NCBI RefSeq assembly: GCF_013149295.1
Contig: NZ_JABGCB010000005.1
Span: 124,001-188,000, forward strand
Direction of reading: 5' to 3'
DNA: 64,000 nt
Source of the DNA: Novosphingobium sp. SG751A
Lineage (GTDB): Bacteria; Pseudomonadota; Alphaproteobacteria; Sphingomonadales; Sphingomonadaceae
Shown here in pieces: positions 26,834 through 35,763 of this stretch. Both the position numbers and the translations under genes were made by a program. The number at the start of each line of letters is the position of its first letter. Positions within the stretch are counted from its first letter, which is position 1. The notes beneath the pieces are model-generated. The model had not been told where the DNA came from. It did no database searches and saw nothing but the letters and a program-made list of their open reading frames with translations.

Positions 26834-28605
26834 GCCGCAATGGCCATCTGGTTGCGGCCATTATGCTTGGCGCTGTAAAGCGCGGCATCGGCCTGGCGAA
26901 AGGCCTCTTCCACCGTCAGATCGACACTCAGCCGGGTCAGTCCCACGCTGACAGTTGCGCGCACCAGCTCGCCCACGACTGAACGCCCCTCGCTTTCGGC
27001 CAGACGGGTGCGCACACGCTCGCAAATCACCCCCGCCTGTTCCAGCGAAACATCGCGCAGCAGCACGCCGAATTCCTCGCCGCCCAGCCGCGCCACCACA
27101 TCGCCCGCGCGCACCGTGCCGCACAGCAAAGTGGCGAACAGCGTCAGCATCCGGTCGCCCGTGGCATGGCCATGGACATCGTTGATCCGCTTGAAATGGT
27201 CGAGGTCGAACAGCGCCAGACAAGAGTCCCTGCCCTCCGCCACATCGCGGGCCAGCGCCCGGTCAAAGGCGCGCCGATTGGCAAGCCCGGTCAGCGGATC
27301 GGTGTTGGCCTCATGCGCCAGATTTTCGATCAGCCGCCGCCGTGCCGAATTATCGCGGATGATCGACACCGTGCCATTGGGCACACCGCGCCGGTTCAGC
27401 GTGGCGCACAGATGGCTTTCCACCCAGGTCGATCCGCCATCCTTGCCAATCACCCGGCATTCGACCGCCACCGTGCCCTCCGGCTCGCACAGCGCCTGAA
27501 AGCGGGCGTCGAACACGGCCTGTTCATCCTCGGGATGAATCAGGTCATAGGCCGAGCGGCCCAGCAGTTCCTCGGCCTGATAGCCCCACAGCCGTGCCCC
27601 GGCGTCCGACACTGAGCGTAAAGTGCCGTCAATATTGACCCGCATGATGACATCGCCGGTCCGCTCGACAATCAGACGGTGCAGCGCTTCGGCATCGCGC
27701 AGGCTTTGCATCAGGCGGCGGCGCGATTCCAGCTCTGCCGCCACCGGCAGTAGGATCAGCACCACGCAGGCGAAATAGATCTGCAACACCAGCAGCTTGG
27801 TCGACATGTCCAGATGGAGCAGCATCGTTGGCCCATGGCCTGTCATCGTACCGATCAATCCGCCGCAGATCAGCACCAGCAGCGAGGCCACCGCCCCAAT
27901 CCGCCCCAGTCGGAATGTGGCCGCCACCATCGGCACCAGCGGCACGACGACCAGCGGAACGCGGCTTTGCCCAAAGGTGGCCAGCGTGGCCAGAGATACC
28001 GCGCCCAGCAGGATCAGCGCTTCGGGCAGGCGCTCACGGTTGAATTTGGTCGTATCAAGACGGCGGCGCCGCAGCACCAGAAAGATCGGCGGGGCAAAGG
28101 TGACGAGGCTGAGCGCATGGGCGCCGAACCAGTCGCGCCAGGCGATGAAAAAGGGGGTGCCCGTGGCGCCATGCGCGGCCCATGCGCCGATAAAGGCCGA
28201 GGCGGCGGGCGCGATAAACCCGGCCACCAGCAGAAAGCCGGCCACATCACGGATCGATTCAAACCGTGTGAAGCGCGGGGCGATGCGGCGCAGCAGGCTG
28301 GCGGCCAGCCATGCCTCGAATAGTCCGGCCAGCGTCAGGGGCAGCGTATAGACCCCGCCAAACCCGCGCAGGGCGATGGCCAGCGCGCCCGCCGGAAAGC
28401 ATAAAAGCAGCGCCGCCGCCCAGCGCCGATGCGGCATCGCGGCCAGCGCCGAGAACAGCACCGCGCCCGCCGGCCAGACAATCGCCACCCCGCCGTTAAA
28501 GCGCGTCAGTTGCAGGGCGAGCAGCGCGCTGGCAAAATAAATCGGACACAGCAGCAGGCTCTGCCCAAAATATTTCAAGAGCAAGGCGCGGACTCGGGCA
28601 CTCAT
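26830..28605 (-). CDS. MASE1-PAS-GGDEF diguanylate cyclase
   Basis: A 591-residue membrane protein. Residues about 1-290 hold a MASE1-type sensor with about eight hydrophobic segments (start ALLLKYFGQSLLLCPIYFAS, several Trp/Pro-rich loops). A PAS domain follows (RTGDVIMRVNIDGTLRSVSD ... NGTVSIIRDNSARR). The C-terminal catalytic domain has the full GGEEF motif (VVARLGGEEFGVLL) and RAGD five residues before it, the RxxD inhibitory site. It is therefore expected to make c-di-GMP and to be inhibited by it. Input signal is unknown. c-di-GMP often controls exopolysaccharide and motility, and the EPS cluster from 46.5 kb is a plausible target class, but no direct link is visible. Confidence 0.9.
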   Translation of the reverse strand: MSARVRALLLKYFGQSLLLCPIYFASALLALQLTRFNGGVAIVWPAGAVLFSALAAMPHRRWAAALLLCFPAGALAIALRGFGGVYTLPLTLAGLFEAWLAASLLRRIAPRFTRFESIRDVAGFLLVAGFIAPAASAFIGAWAAHGATGTPFFIAWRDWFGAHALSLVTFAPPIFLVLRRRRLDTTKFNRERLPEALILLGAVSLATLATFGQSRVPLVVVPLVPMVAATFRLGRIGAVASLLVLICGGLIGTMTGHGPTMLLHLDMSTKLLVLQIYFACVVLILLPVAAELESRRRLMQSLRDAEALHRLIVERTGDVIMRVNIDGTLRSVSDAGARLWGYQAEELLGRSAYDLIHPEDEQAVFDARFQALCEPEGTVAVECRVIGKDGGSTWVESHLCATLNRRGVPNGTVSIIRDNSARRRLIENLAHEANTDPLTGLANRRAFDRALARDVAEGRDSCLALFDLDHFKRINDVHGHATGDRMLTLFATLLCGTVRAGDVVARLGGEEFGVLLRDVSLEQAGVICERVRTRLAESEGRSVVGELVRATVSVGLTRLSVDLTVEEAFRQADAALYSAKHNGRNQMAIAA

Positions 28606-28694
28606 GGGCGCAACCTGCCATGCAAAAGTTTAAGAAAGCATCGTCACCGCAAGCGATTCGGCAGGCCGTGCAGCCGCCGTCATGCCGCCGATGC

Positions 28695-28733
28695 AAAAGG
28701 CCCCGCAGCGCGGATGCGCCACGGGGCCTTTTT
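28695..28733 (-). terminator. terminator of sucC
   Basis: AAAGGCCCCG and CGGGGCCTTT pair around a 16-base loop; on the minus strand the stem is followed by TTTT. It lies about 20 bases after the sucC stop. Confidence 0.75.
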
Positions 28734-28752
28734 CCCGAAACTCGCGAAGGGC

Positions 28753-29952
28753 TTACTTGCCCTTGTTGACTTCCGCGACGATCTTCTTGGCGGCATCGCC
28801 CAGATCGTTGGCCGCCACGATGGGCAGGCCCGAATTGTTGAGCAGTTCCTTGCCCAGTTCGACGTTGGTGCCTTCAAGGCGAACCACCAGCGGAACCGAC
28901 AGGTTGACGTCCTTGGCCGCGGCAATGATGCCCGCCGCGATGACGTCGCACTTCATGATGCCGCCAAAGATGTTGACCAGAATGCCTTCGACCGCCGGGT
29001 CCGACAGAATGATCTTGAACGCCGCCGTCACCTTCTCGGTGGTGGCGCCGCCGCCCACGTCGAGGAAGTTGGCCGGGAAGGCGCCGTTGAGCTTGATGAT
29101 GTCCATCGTCGCCATGGCCAGACCCGCGCCGTTCACCATGCAGCCGATGTTGCCGTCGAGCTTGATGTAGGCCAGGTCATACTTGCTGGCTTCGATTTCG
29201 GCCGGATCTTCTTCGGTTTCGTCGCGCATCGCGAACACGTCGGGGTGACGGAACAGCGCGTTCGAATCGAAGCTCATCTTGGTGTCGAGAACCAGCAGGT
29301 TGCCGTTCACGTCTTCGACCAGCGGGTTGATTTCCAGCATTTCGCAATCGAGCGAAACGAAGGCATCATACAGTTGCTTGGCCAGCACCTGCGCCTGCTT
29401 GTTGGTGTCGCCCTTCAGCTTGAGCGCGAAGGCGATCGAGCGGCCGTGGTGCGGCTGGAAGCCCGAGGCCGGGTCGATGGTGATCGTGGCGATCTTTTCC
29501 GGGGTGTCATGGGCAACGGTTTCGATGTCCATGCCGCCTTCGGTCGACACGATGAAGGCCACGCGGCCCGTGGCGCGATCGACCAGCAGCGAGAGGTAAT
29601 ATTCCTTGGCGATATCGACGCCGTCGGTGACATACAGGCGGTTGACCTGCTTGCCCGCTTCGCCGGTCTGCACGGTCACCAGCGTGTTGCCGAGCATTTC
29701 CTTGGCGTGCGATTCGACTTCTTCCAGGCTCTTGGCCAGGCGGACGCCGCCCTTGGCATCGGCCGGCAGTTCCTTGAACTTGCCCTTGCCGCGGCCACCG
29801 GCGTGGATCTGCGACTTCACAACATAGAGCGGCCCGGGCAGCTGCTTGGCGCCTGCAACGGCTTCTTCAACGGACAGAGCCGGATAGCCCGCCGGAATGG
29901 CAACGCCGAACTTGGCCAGCAGTTCCTTGCCCTGATACTCATGGACGTTCAT
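28753..29952 (-). CDS. sucC: succinyl-CoA synthetase (ADP-forming) beta subunit
   Basis: A 399-residue ATP-grasp subunit of the TCA-cycle enzyme converting succinyl-CoA to succinate with formation of ATP. Start [17 protein letters not shown] is the canonical N-terminus. Motifs: [35 protein letters not shown] and [17 protein letters not shown], then [13 protein letters not shown] and [16 protein letters not shown] near the C-terminus. The alpha-subunit gene sucD, often next to it, is not adjacent here, so it must be elsewhere. It is followed by its own terminator. In metabolic terms it takes up the succinyl-CoA that the methylmalonyl module upstream makes. Confidence 0.97.
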   Translation of the reverse strand: MNVHEYQGKELLAKFGVAIPAGYPALSVEEAVAGAKQLPGPLYVVKSQIHAGGRGKGKFKELPADAKGGVRLAKSLEEVESHAKEMLGNTLVTVQTGEAGKQVNRLYVTDGVDIAKEYYLSLLVDRATGRVAFIVSTEGGMDIETVAHDTPEKIATITIDPASGFQPHHGRSIAFALKLKGDTNKQAQVLAKQLYDAFVSLDCEMLEINPLVEDVNGNLLVLDTKMSFDSNALFRHPDVFAMRDETEEDPAEIEASKYDLAYIKLDGNIGCMVNGAGLAMATMDIIKLNGAFPANFLDVGGGATTEKVTAAFKIILSDPAVEGILVNIFGGIMKCDVIAAGIIAAAKDVNLSVPLVVRLEGTNVELGKELLNNSGLPIVAANDLGDAAKKIVAEVNKGK

Positions 29953-30083
29953 CGGTGCTTCTCGCTATTGCAGGCCTCATGGCCCTTTGGTCGGCGGCGG
30001 GCTAAGCACAGGTGGCGGGCGATGGGAAGGGAAAGATGTGCTAATCATTCTTAATTGCAAATTTTCCTGTCAGGGCCCCGCCC

Positions 30084-30869
30084 ATGCTTGATCGCGCCCG
30101 CCTAGAGGCCATTGTCCGCCGCGCCGGAGAGCTCGCCATGGCGCAATGGCCGGGTGATAATAAAGCTCTGGAAGTTTTCGGAAAATCGGACGGAACCCCG
30201 GTTTCCAGCGCCGATCTGGCGGTCGATGCCTTTCTGCGCGCGCAATTGCACGATCTGCTGCCCAGTGCGGGCTGGCTGTCGGAAGAAACCATCGATGCGC
30301 CGAATCAGCGCGAGGGCGAACTGGTCTGGCTGGTCGACCCGATTGACGGGACGCGCGATTTCATTCGGGGGCGCACCGGCTGGGCGATCTCGGTGGCGCT
30401 GGTCAGTAACCATCGGCCCTTGCTGGCGATGCTGCACGCCCCGGCGCGCGACGAATTCTGGCAGGCCGAGGCCGGGCATGGCGCCTTTTGCAATGGCGAG
30501 CCGCTTGCCGCTTCTACGCGGGAGCAATTGTCGGGCGCGCGCGTTCCCACCCGGGTTCTTCCCGCCGAAGATGCCGATATGGCGATGGTCGAACAGCCCA
30601 ATTCCATCGCCCTGCGCATCGCCATGGTGGCTGCCGACCGGGCCGATCTGGTGGCGACGCTGCGCTGGGGCTATGAGTGGGATATTGCCGCTGCCGCCTT
30701 GATCGCGCGCGAGGCGGGCGCCGCGATCAGCGATGCGCAGGGAGGCAAGCTCAATTACAACAAGCTGGACCCGCGCGTGTTTGGCGTGGCCGTGTCGGCG
30801 CCTGCAATCCATGCCGATCTGATCGAGCGTCTGGCCGAGCGCGCGCATCTGCTGTCGCAGCGGCGATAA
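30084..30869 (+). CDS. cysQ: inositol-monophosphatase-family phosphatase (CysQ-like)
   Basis: A 261-residue phosphatase of the inositol monophosphatase superfamily. Metal and substrate motifs are present: EETIDA region (Glu of motif A), WLVDPIDGTRDF (motif B) and WEWDIAAAALIAREAG (motif C). In this family CysQ hydrolyses 3'-phosphoadenosine 5'-phosphate to AMP, clearing a sulfur-assimilation by-product; other members are inositol or histidinol phosphatases. Sphingomonad members with this sequence pattern are normally called CysQ, but the substrate is inferred. It stands alone; convergent with rpsI across a bidirectional terminator. Confidence 0.8.
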   Translation: MLDRARLEAIVRRAGELAMAQWPGDNKALEVFGKSDGTPVSSADLAVDAFLRAQLHDLLPSAGWLSEETIDAPNQREGELVWLVDPIDGTRDFIRGRTGWAISVALVSNHRPLLAMLHAPARDEFWQAEAGHGAFCNGEPLAASTREQLSGARVPTRVLPAEDADMAMVEQPNSIALRIAMVAADRADLVATLRWGYEWDIAAAALIAREAGAAISDAQGGKLNYNKLDPRVFGVAVSAPAIHADLIERLAERAHLLSQRR

Positions 30870-30884
30870 AGCGAAGCGCCCATG

Positions 30885-30918
30885 AAAAAAAGGCGGCCCG
30901 TTGCCGGACCGCCCCTTT
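30885..30918. terminator. bidirectional terminator between cysQ-like gene and rpsI
   Basis: GGCGG-CCG pairs with CGG-CCGCC across a TTGC loop with one mismatch (30892-30913). Seven A precede it and CCTTTT follows, so it can end transcripts from both convergent genes. Confidence 0.75.
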
Positions 30919-30936
30919 TCGCCATTCCTGAAACGC

Positions 30937-31419
30937 TTAACGCTTCGAGAACTGGAAGCTCTTGCGAGCCTTCGCCTTGCCGTACTTCTTACGTTCGACA
31001 GCGCGCGAGTCGCGGGTCAGGAAGCCAGCGGCCTTGACCACGCCGCGCAGCGCGGGTTCGAACTTCGAGAGAGCCTGCGAGATGCCGTGCTTGACGGCGC
31101 CGGCCTGACCCGAGAGGCCACCACCCTTGACGGTGGCAATAACGTCGTACTGGCCCGAACGGTCAGCCACGCCGAAGGGCTGGTTGATCACGAGGCGCAG
31201 GGTCGGACGAGCGAAGTAAACTTCCTGATCGCGACCGTTGACGGTGATCTTGCCGGTGCCGGGCTTGATCCACACGCGGGCCACGGCGTCCTTACGACGG
31301 CCGGTGGCATACGAGCGACCCTGGGCGTCGACTTCGCGAGCGCGCAGCGGGGTGGCAGGAGCAGCGGCAACCGGAGCTGCGGTGCCGATTTCGGCCAGAG
31401 CGGAGAATTCTTCAGACAT
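30937..31419 (-). CDS. rpsI: 30S ribosomal protein S9
   Basis: A 160-residue S9. The N-terminal 30 residues are an Ala/Pro-rich extension typical of alphaproteobacteria; the core begins [18 protein letters not shown], continues with NGRDQEVYF and [17 protein letters not shown], and ends in the basic tail [17 protein letters not shown] that reaches the P site. The start ATG overlaps the rplM stop by one base (TAATG). Assembled in the small subunit head. Normal length and function; regulated together with rplM. Confidence 0.98.
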   Translation of the reverse strand: MSEEFSALAEIGTAAPVAAAPATPLRAREVDAQGRSYATGRRKDAVARVWIKPGTGKITVNGRDQEVYFARPTLRLVINQPFGVADRSGQYDVIATVKGGGLSGQAGAVKHGISQALSKFEPALRGVVKAAGFLTRDSRAVERKKYGKAKARKSFQFSKR

Positions 31420-31898
31420 TACGCACCAACCTTGTTCTTGCGGTTGCGGGCAGCGACGTCCAGCACTTCAGGCTGGTTGCCGGCGTGCGGGTGCTCGGCA
31501 CCAGCGTAGAGGTGCAGGGCGCGCATCTGCTGACGGCCCAGCGGGCCGCGCGGGATCATGCGTTCCACAGCCTTTTCCAGAACGCGCTCCGGGAAGCGGC
31601 CTTCCAGAACCTTGGCAGCGGTCACTTCCTTGATGCCGCCGGCGTAACCGGTGTGCTTGTAGTACACCTTGTTCTTCAGCTTGTTGCCGGTCAGACGCAC
31701 CTTGTCGGCGTTGATCACGATGACATGATCGCCGGTGTCGACGTGGGGCGTGAAGGTGGGCTTGTGCTTGCCGCGCAGCGTGTTGGCGACGATGACGGCA
31801 AGGCGGCCGAGCACCAGACCTTCGGCATCGATCAGATGCCACTTCTTTTCCACCTCAGCCGGCTTGACCGACCGGGTGACCTTGGTGAGAGCCTTCAT
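31419..31898 (-). CDS. rplM: 50S ribosomal protein L13
   Basis: A 159-residue L13, an early assembly protein of the large subunit. ATG 31898 ([20 protein letters not shown]) gives the standard N-terminus; longer frames are not conserved. Core motifs: [53 protein letters not shown] and [20 protein letters not shown]. The promoter at 31961-31989 precedes it. In E. coli and in Gram-positives, L13 leaders can bind the protein; a hairpin is present here (see 31924-31947). Confidence 0.98.
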   Translation of the reverse strand: MKALTKVTRSVKPAEVEKKWHLIDAEGLVLGRLAVIVANTLRGKHKPTFTPHVDTGDHVIVINADKVRLTGNKLKNKVYYKHTGYAGGIKEVTAAKVLEGRFPERVLEKAVERMIPRGPLGRQQMRALHLYAGAEHPHAGNQPEVLDVAARNRKNKVGA

Positions 31899-31923
31899 GG
31901 CTTTGGTTCCCGTATAAATGACG

Positions 31924-31947
31924 ACCCCGCCACGCTGTCGCGGCGGG
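31924..31947 (-). promoter_or_regulatory. GC-rich leader hairpin of rplM-rpsI
   Basis: On the minus strand the sequence CCCCGCCGCGACAGCGTGGCGGGG folds into a stem of seven G/C pairs about 25 bases before the rplM start. A possible autoregulatory leader; not proven. Confidence 0.35.
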
Positions 31948-31960
31948 GGGTGTGGCGGGC

Positions 31961-31989
31961 CTAATGTTGCAAACGGCCCCAAGAGTCAA
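31961..31989 (-). promoter_or_regulatory. sigma-70-type promoter of rplM-rpsI
   Basis: On the minus strand TTGACT (31989-31984) and CATTAG (31966-31961) are separated by 17 bases. The -35 is 5/6 of the consensus and the -10 3/6. The distance to the rplM ATG is about 60 bases. Confidence 0.6.
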
Positions 31990-32003
31990 GCATTCTGGGC
32001 TTT

Positions 32004-32036
32004 TTAGGGCACGGTAAAATAATACCGTGGCTTTTT
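32004..32036. terminator. weak bidirectional hairpin after cutA
   Basis: CACGGTA pairs with TACCGTG around AAATAA (7-base stem). CTTTTT follows on the plus strand and CTAAAAAG lies on the other side. It is next to the cutA stop; a terminator role is tentative. Confidence 0.35.
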
Positions 32037-32359
32037 CACCCCTTCAGCCCCCCCAGCCAAGCCATGGTTGCGGGCAGCGAGAGCGGACATTCCCAGCCCA
32101 GAATCGCAGGCTCTTCATAAGGGTGCAGTTCGGACAGACGCTCGATGCACCTCTCGCGTAGATCCGCATTGGTCTTGAAGAGTACGCCGACCTCTGCCCC
32201 TTCATGCAGCGCGCCCTGCCATGCATAGACCGATTCCATCGCGGGCAGGATATTGGCGCAAGCCGCAAGGCCCTCCTCGACCAGCGCGCGTGAGGCCGCC
32301 TTTGCGCTCTGCGTATCGGGAAAGGGACACCAGATCAGCACAGGAACAGGTAAGCTCAT
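32036..32359 (-). CDS. cutA: CutA-like divalent-cation tolerance protein
   Basis: A 107-residue protein of the CutA1 family (ferredoxin-like trimer). Conserved stretches are LVEEGLAACANILPAMESVYAWQG and the C-terminal LHPYEEPAILGWECPLSLP. Bacterial CutA1 is connected with tolerance to copper and other divalent metals, though its molecular role is uncertain. The ATG overlaps the ctaA stop (ATGA at 32356-32359), so both are expressed together. The pairing of a copper-related protein with a haem A synthase gene is suggestive (cytochrome oxidase needs both copper and haem A). Confidence 0.9.
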   Translation of the reverse strand: MSLPVPVLIWCPFPDTQSAKAASRALVEEGLAACANILPAMESVYAWQGALHEGAEVGVLFKTNADLRERCIERLSELHPYEEPAILGWECPLSLPATMAWLGGLKG

Positions 32360-33384
32360 GACCAGCGCTCGCTGCCCAGCGCATGCATGCCCCAGACCGT
32401 GGCCACCACCAGCAGTGCGCCCACCAGTTGATGCGCCACCGCCAGCGGGATCGACACGCCGCTCATCACCGTGGCAATGCCCAGCAGGATCTGCGTGCCA
32501 AACGCGCTGTGGATGGCGATCGAAGGCTCACGCCGCCCCCGCTGTTTCAGCGCCCGCGCCAGCATCACCAGCACGCCGACCACCACCCACGCCCACCAGC
32601 GATGCAGGAAATGGACAATCGCCGGATCGTCGGTGATCGCCTGCAGGAAAGTCTCGCCGCTCTGAGTCGGGCCGGGCCAGATATGGCCGTTCATCAGCGG
32701 CCATTCATCGGTCACATGCCCCGCGCGCAGGCCCGCCGTGAACGCGCCCCAGATCAGTTGTACCCCCAGCACCGCGCCCGCCAGCGCGCCCAGACCCGTC
32801 AAGCGGCTGCGCTTTTGTCCACGCGCCAGCGCCTGCAGATCGAGCGCCGTCCATACCAGCCCGGCCAGCGTGAAGAGCGCCACGCCCAGATGGGTGGCCA
32901 GCCGCAGGTGGCTGACTTTTACATCATGGGCGATGCCCGATTTGACCATCCACCAGCCGACCGCCCCCTGCAATCCGCCCAGCGCCAGCAGCGCGACGAG
33001 GCGTCCATGATAGCCCGCCGGAATTTGGCGCCGAATCCAGAAAATCGCCAAAGGCAGCGCAAAGACCATCCCGATCCCGCGCGCCAGAAGCCGATGCACC
33101 CATTCCCAGAAGAAGATCGCCTTATAGGTGGCCAGAGTCATGCCCGCCGGACCGTTGATCAGAATATATTGTGGCGTGGCGCGATATTTGGCGAATTCGG
33201 CCTCCCATGCGGCCTGCGTCAAAGGAGGCAGGGCGCCGCTGACAGGCTTCCACTCGGTGATCGAGACGCCCGATTCGGTCAGGCGCGTGATCCCGCCCAC
33301 CACCACAATGCCCGCCACCAGCACGGCCACGGCCCAAAGCCAGCGCGCCACCAGCAAGGGACGGGCGTTGGAGGCTTGTTTCAT
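32356..33384 (-). CDS. ctaA: haem A synthase (COX15/CtaA)
   Basis: A 342-residue, eight-membrane-segment enzyme that oxidises haem O to haem A for cytochrome c oxidase. Motifs: ITRLTESGVSITEWKPVSG near residue 40, EWVHRLLARG, HLRLATHLGVALF, HFLHRWWAW and AVAHQLVGALLV, providing the conserved haem-ligating histidine pairs. ATG 33384 has AGGA at -13 to -10; an upstream frame extension of 20 residues is not conserved. The haem O synthase (ctaB) and other oxidase genes are not in the window. Inner membrane protein. Cotranscribed with cutA. Confidence 0.95.
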   Translation of the reverse strand: MKQASNARPLLVARWLWAVAVLVAGIVVVGGITRLTESGVSITEWKPVSGALPPLTQAAWEAEFAKYRATPQYILINGPAGMTLATYKAIFFWEWVHRLLARGIGMVFALPLAIFWIRRQIPAGYHGRLVALLALGGLQGAVGWWMVKSGIAHDVKVSHLRLATHLGVALFTLAGLVWTALDLQALARGQKRSRLTGLGALAGAVLGVQLIWGAFTAGLRAGHVTDEWPLMNGHIWPGPTQSGETFLQAITDDPAIVHFLHRWWAWVVVGVLVMLARALKQRGRREPSIAIHSAFGTQILLGIATVMSGVSIPLAVAHQLVGALLVVATVWGMHALGSERWS

Positions 33385-33514
33385 TCCTTGATCCTGCGTT
33401 CTGGGCCATGCCTGCGTCGGGCAGGGGCGGCGGCCTTGATCCAATGAATGGCTTTTTATCGCAAGTGCCTGTCCGGGGCGGTTTTAAAAAAATGATCGGG
33501 CTTGAAAAAACGTA

Positions 33515-33545
33515 ATCCCTTGCCAGATGATACATTATCACATAT
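33515..33545 (+). promoter_or_regulatory. AT-rich promoter region of merC-thiSG with TGATA-CAT-TATCA palindrome
   Basis: TGATACATTATCA (33528-33540) is an exact 5-3-5 inverted repeat in an A/T-rich stretch just upstream of the merC-like gene. It resembles Fur-family operators such as Zur boxes (AT-rich, dyad). The identity of any regulator is a guess. Confidence 0.35.
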
Positions 33546-33555
33546 CGGAGCCTGC

Positions 33556-33930
33556 ATGTTCGTCCCCGCCCTTGCCCTGATTCGCGCCCGGCTCGACCGC
33601 CTGGGCGTTGCGCTTTCGGCCCTGTGCCTGATCCATTGCGTATCGGGTGTGGTGTTGGTGGGCTTGCTGGGGATTGGCGGCGGGGTGCTGCTTGATCCGC
33701 GGGTGCATGAATATGGGCTGGCGGCGGCGATTGCGATTGGCGCGCTGGGTCTTGGCGTTGGTGTGGCGCGGCATGGGCGGCGTGAGCCTTTGATTATGGG
33801 CTGCGCGGGGCTGGTGCTGATGGCGGCGGGACTGGTGGTGCCGCATGGCCTGCCCGAAGTGGCGATGACCATGCCGGGCGTCATTCTTCTCGCTTTTGCC
33901 CACATCCGGAACTTGCGCCACGCGGCCTGA
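33556..33930 (+). CDS. MerC-like small membrane protein
   Basis: A 124-residue protein with four hydrophobic segments. ATG 33556 has GGAG six bases upstream. The MerC-family signature is in the first segment: ALSALCLIHCVSGVVLVG, where a CxxxC pair lies near the membrane. MerC proteins carry mercuric ion across the inner membrane in mer operons, but no other mer genes are here, and sphingomonad relatives outside mer operons have no proven substrate; a metal-related role is likely. It starts a likely two-gene operon with thiSG, 18 bases downstream. Confidence 0.7.
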   Translation: MFVPALALIRARLDRLGVALSALCLIHCVSGVVLVGLLGIGGGVLLDPRVHEYGLAAAIAIGALGLGVGVARHGRREPLIMGCAGLVLMAAGLVVPHGLPEVAMTMPGVILLAFAHIRNLRHAA

Positions 33931-33948
33931 CGCGCAATAGCGCGAGGC

Positions 33949-34938
33949 ATGAGCGAAACGATCTCCCTGACAGTGAATGGCGAGCCGCGCCGGATTGCCC
34001 ATGGCGCCAGCGTGGCCGACCTTGTGGCCGAAATCGGCCTCAACCCGGCCAAGGTGGCGGTGGAGCGCAATGCGATCATCGTCCCGCGCAGCACGCTGGC
34101 CGATGTGGCGCTGAGCGATGGCGATGTGCTGGAGATCGTGCATTTTGTAGGGGGTGGTGACGTGAGCGCAGATGATACTTGGACCGTTGCGGGTCGCACT
34201 TTCCGGTCGCGCCTGATCGTGGGCACCGGCAAGTACAAGGATTTTGCCCAGAACGCCGCCGCGCTGGAGGCGTCGGGCGCGGAAATCGTCACCGTGGCCG
34301 TGCGCCGCGTGAATGTGTCGGACCCCAAGGCGCCGATGCTGACCGATTTCATCGACCCGCGTAAAGTGACCTATCTGCCCAACACCGCCGGTTGTTTTAC
34401 CGCCGAGGATGCGATCCGCACCCTGCGCCTTGCGCGTGAGGCGGGCGGCTGGGATCTGGTCAAGCTCGAGGTGCTGGGCGAGGCGCGCACGCTTTATCCC
34501 GATATGCGCGAAACGCTCAAGGCGACCGAGGTGCTGGCCAAGGAAGGCTTCCTGCCCATGGTCTATTGCGTCGATGATCCGATTGCGGCCAAGCAGTTGG
34601 AAGAAGCGGGCGCCGTGGCGGTCATGCCTTTGGGCGCGCCGATCGGCTCGGGCCTTGGCATTCAGAACAAGGTGACGATCCGCCTGATCGTTGAAGGCGC
34701 CAAGGTGCCGGTGCTGGTCGATGCAGGCGTGGGCACGGCCTCGGATGCGGCCGTGGCGATGGAGCTGGGCGTGGACGGCGTGTTGATGAACACCGCCATT
34801 GCCGAGGCCCGCGATCCCATCCGCATGGCCCGCGCGATGCGCCTGGCCGTCGAGGCGGGGCGCGACGCTTATCTTGCCGGGCGCATGGCCACGCGCAAAT
34901 ATGCCGACCCGTCCAGCCCTCTTGCGGGCATGATCTGA
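33949..34938 (+). CDS. thiSG: sulfur carrier ThiS fused to thiazole synthase ThiG
   Basis: A 329-residue frame in thiamin biosynthesis. Residues 1-70 are a ThiS-type ubiquitin-fold carrier ending HFVGGG; residues about 72-329 are a full-length ThiG with the Schiff-base Lys172 in [15 protein letters not shown] and the phosphate-binding segment [20 protein letters not shown]. In two-gene arrangements ThiS ends at its Gly-Gly, which becomes the thiocarboxylate. Here the Gly-Gly is internal and directly followed by an in-frame GTG (34162) behind GGGGGTGG, so ThiG may also start there as a separate protein. A -1 shift after GGT would read TGA at the same place. ThiS-ThiG fusions are known in several alphaproteobacteria. 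Confidence 0.9.
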   Translation: MSETISLTVNGEPRRIAHGASVADLVAEIGLNPAKVAVERNAIIVPRSTLADVALSDGDVLEIVHFVGGGDVSADDTWTVAGRTFRSRLIVGTGKYKDFAQNAAALEASGAEIVTVAVRRVNVSDPKAPMLTDFIDPRKVTYLPNTAGCFTAEDAIRTLRLAREAGGWDLVKLEVLGEARTLYPDMRETLKATEVLAKEGFLPMVYCVDDPIAAKQLEEAGAVAVMPLGAPIGSGLGIQNKVTIRLIVEGAKVPVLVDAGVGTASDAAVAMELGVDGVLMNTAIAEARDPIRMARAMRLAVEAGRDAYLAGRMATRKYADPSSPLAGMI

Positions 34939-35072
34939 TCTGAACAAATGCATCCGGGGGGCTAATGAGCGCCCCTTAATAATTTCAATCAGATGGTTAA
35001 CGCCTTTTTAAATGCATTGGGCGCAATTTGAACCTGAGGCCGGGAATCGTCCGGGCCGATGGGATCACGAAG

Positions 35073-35600
35073 ATGGCACATACGGGTACGGCCACGCTCG
35101 CAATCGCCGAACTGCGCGAATTTGCCGGTTTCACGCCTTGCGAGCAGCGTTACATCAAGCGCAGCCTCGATGTGGGGCTGGGGCGTCAGGACGCTTTCAA
35201 GCTGTGGGCGCGCGATTCGGCGGAAAACGCCAGCATCCGCAGCCAGTACGTGATCTATCAGGAATTGAAGGCCTTGCGCGGCGAAAAACCCTGCGAGACC
35301 AATCTCGATGCGCTGGAAAGCTTTCTGGGCAAGCTGGTGCGTCTGACAGCTTTCGATCTGGCGCAGGAAAAGATCACGGGCTTTTCGGCCTACCGCTTCT
35401 TGTATGAGCGCCTGCTGGGCGCCGATGTGCGGCCCTGGTTGCCCTCCGCTTTCTGCGCGGCGGCGGCGCTGCCGCAGATCCGGCCCGAACGGCGCAAGAA
35501 GCTGTTGCAATCGATCAGCGAGGCGGCAGCCACCGCGCCGGGCTGGTCCACGCGCGAACCGGCCTTCTATCCCGAGTGGGTGGATAAGGAAGCGGCCTGA
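35073..35600 (+). CDS. conserved hypothetical protein
   Basis: A 175-residue protein; I took ATG 35073 (MAHTGTATLAIAELREFAGF) because an upstream frame extension begins in a non-conserved segment. No signal peptide or membrane segment. It is helix-rich with many Arg/Glu and Ala pairs and a modest Cys near the start (FTPCEQRYIK). The frame has good third-position G/C bias and ends before a perfect terminator, so it is very likely a real cytoplasmic protein. I do not recognise the family. It lies alone between thiSG and the convergent galU. Confidence 0.65.
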   Translation: MAHTGTATLAIAELREFAGFTPCEQRYIKRSLDVGLGRQDAFKLWARDSAENASIRSQYVIYQELKALRGEKPCETNLDALESFLGKLVRLTAFDLAQEKITGFSAYRFLYERLLGADVRPWLPSAFCAAAALPQIRPERRKKLLQSISEAAATAPGWSTREPAFYPEWVDKEAA

Positions 35601-35640
35601 TCGCCGCGTAAACATTCGTTGCGATAAAAGGTTAAGAATT

Positions 35641-35668
35641 GGCGCGAAGGGTGATCCCTTCGCGCCTT
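35641..35668 (+). terminator. rho-independent terminator after the 35073 gene
   Basis: GGCGCGAAGGG and CCCTTCGCGCC form a perfect 11-base stem with a TGAT loop, followed by TTTT. It lies about 40 bases past the stop codon. Confidence 0.9.
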
Positions 35669-35702
35669 TTCTATGCCCGCCGCGCCTCTTCAGAAGGCAA
35701 AA

Positions 35703-35742
35703 CAAAAGGCGCGGAAAAAGGGGTTGGCCCCTTTCCCGCGCC
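35703..35742 (-). terminator. rho-independent terminator of galU
   Basis: On the minus strand GGCGCGGGAAAGGGG pairs with CCCCTTTTTCCGCGCC across CCAA and is followed by TTTTGTTTT. It lies about 20 bases after the galU stop. Confidence 0.8.
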
Positions 35743-35763
35743 CTTGCTCAAGCTGTCGGATGA

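Noticed and set aside
33556..33930. A mercury-resistance operon
   Set aside because: The MerC-like gene stands without merA, merR, merT or merP, so only a family resemblance is claimed.
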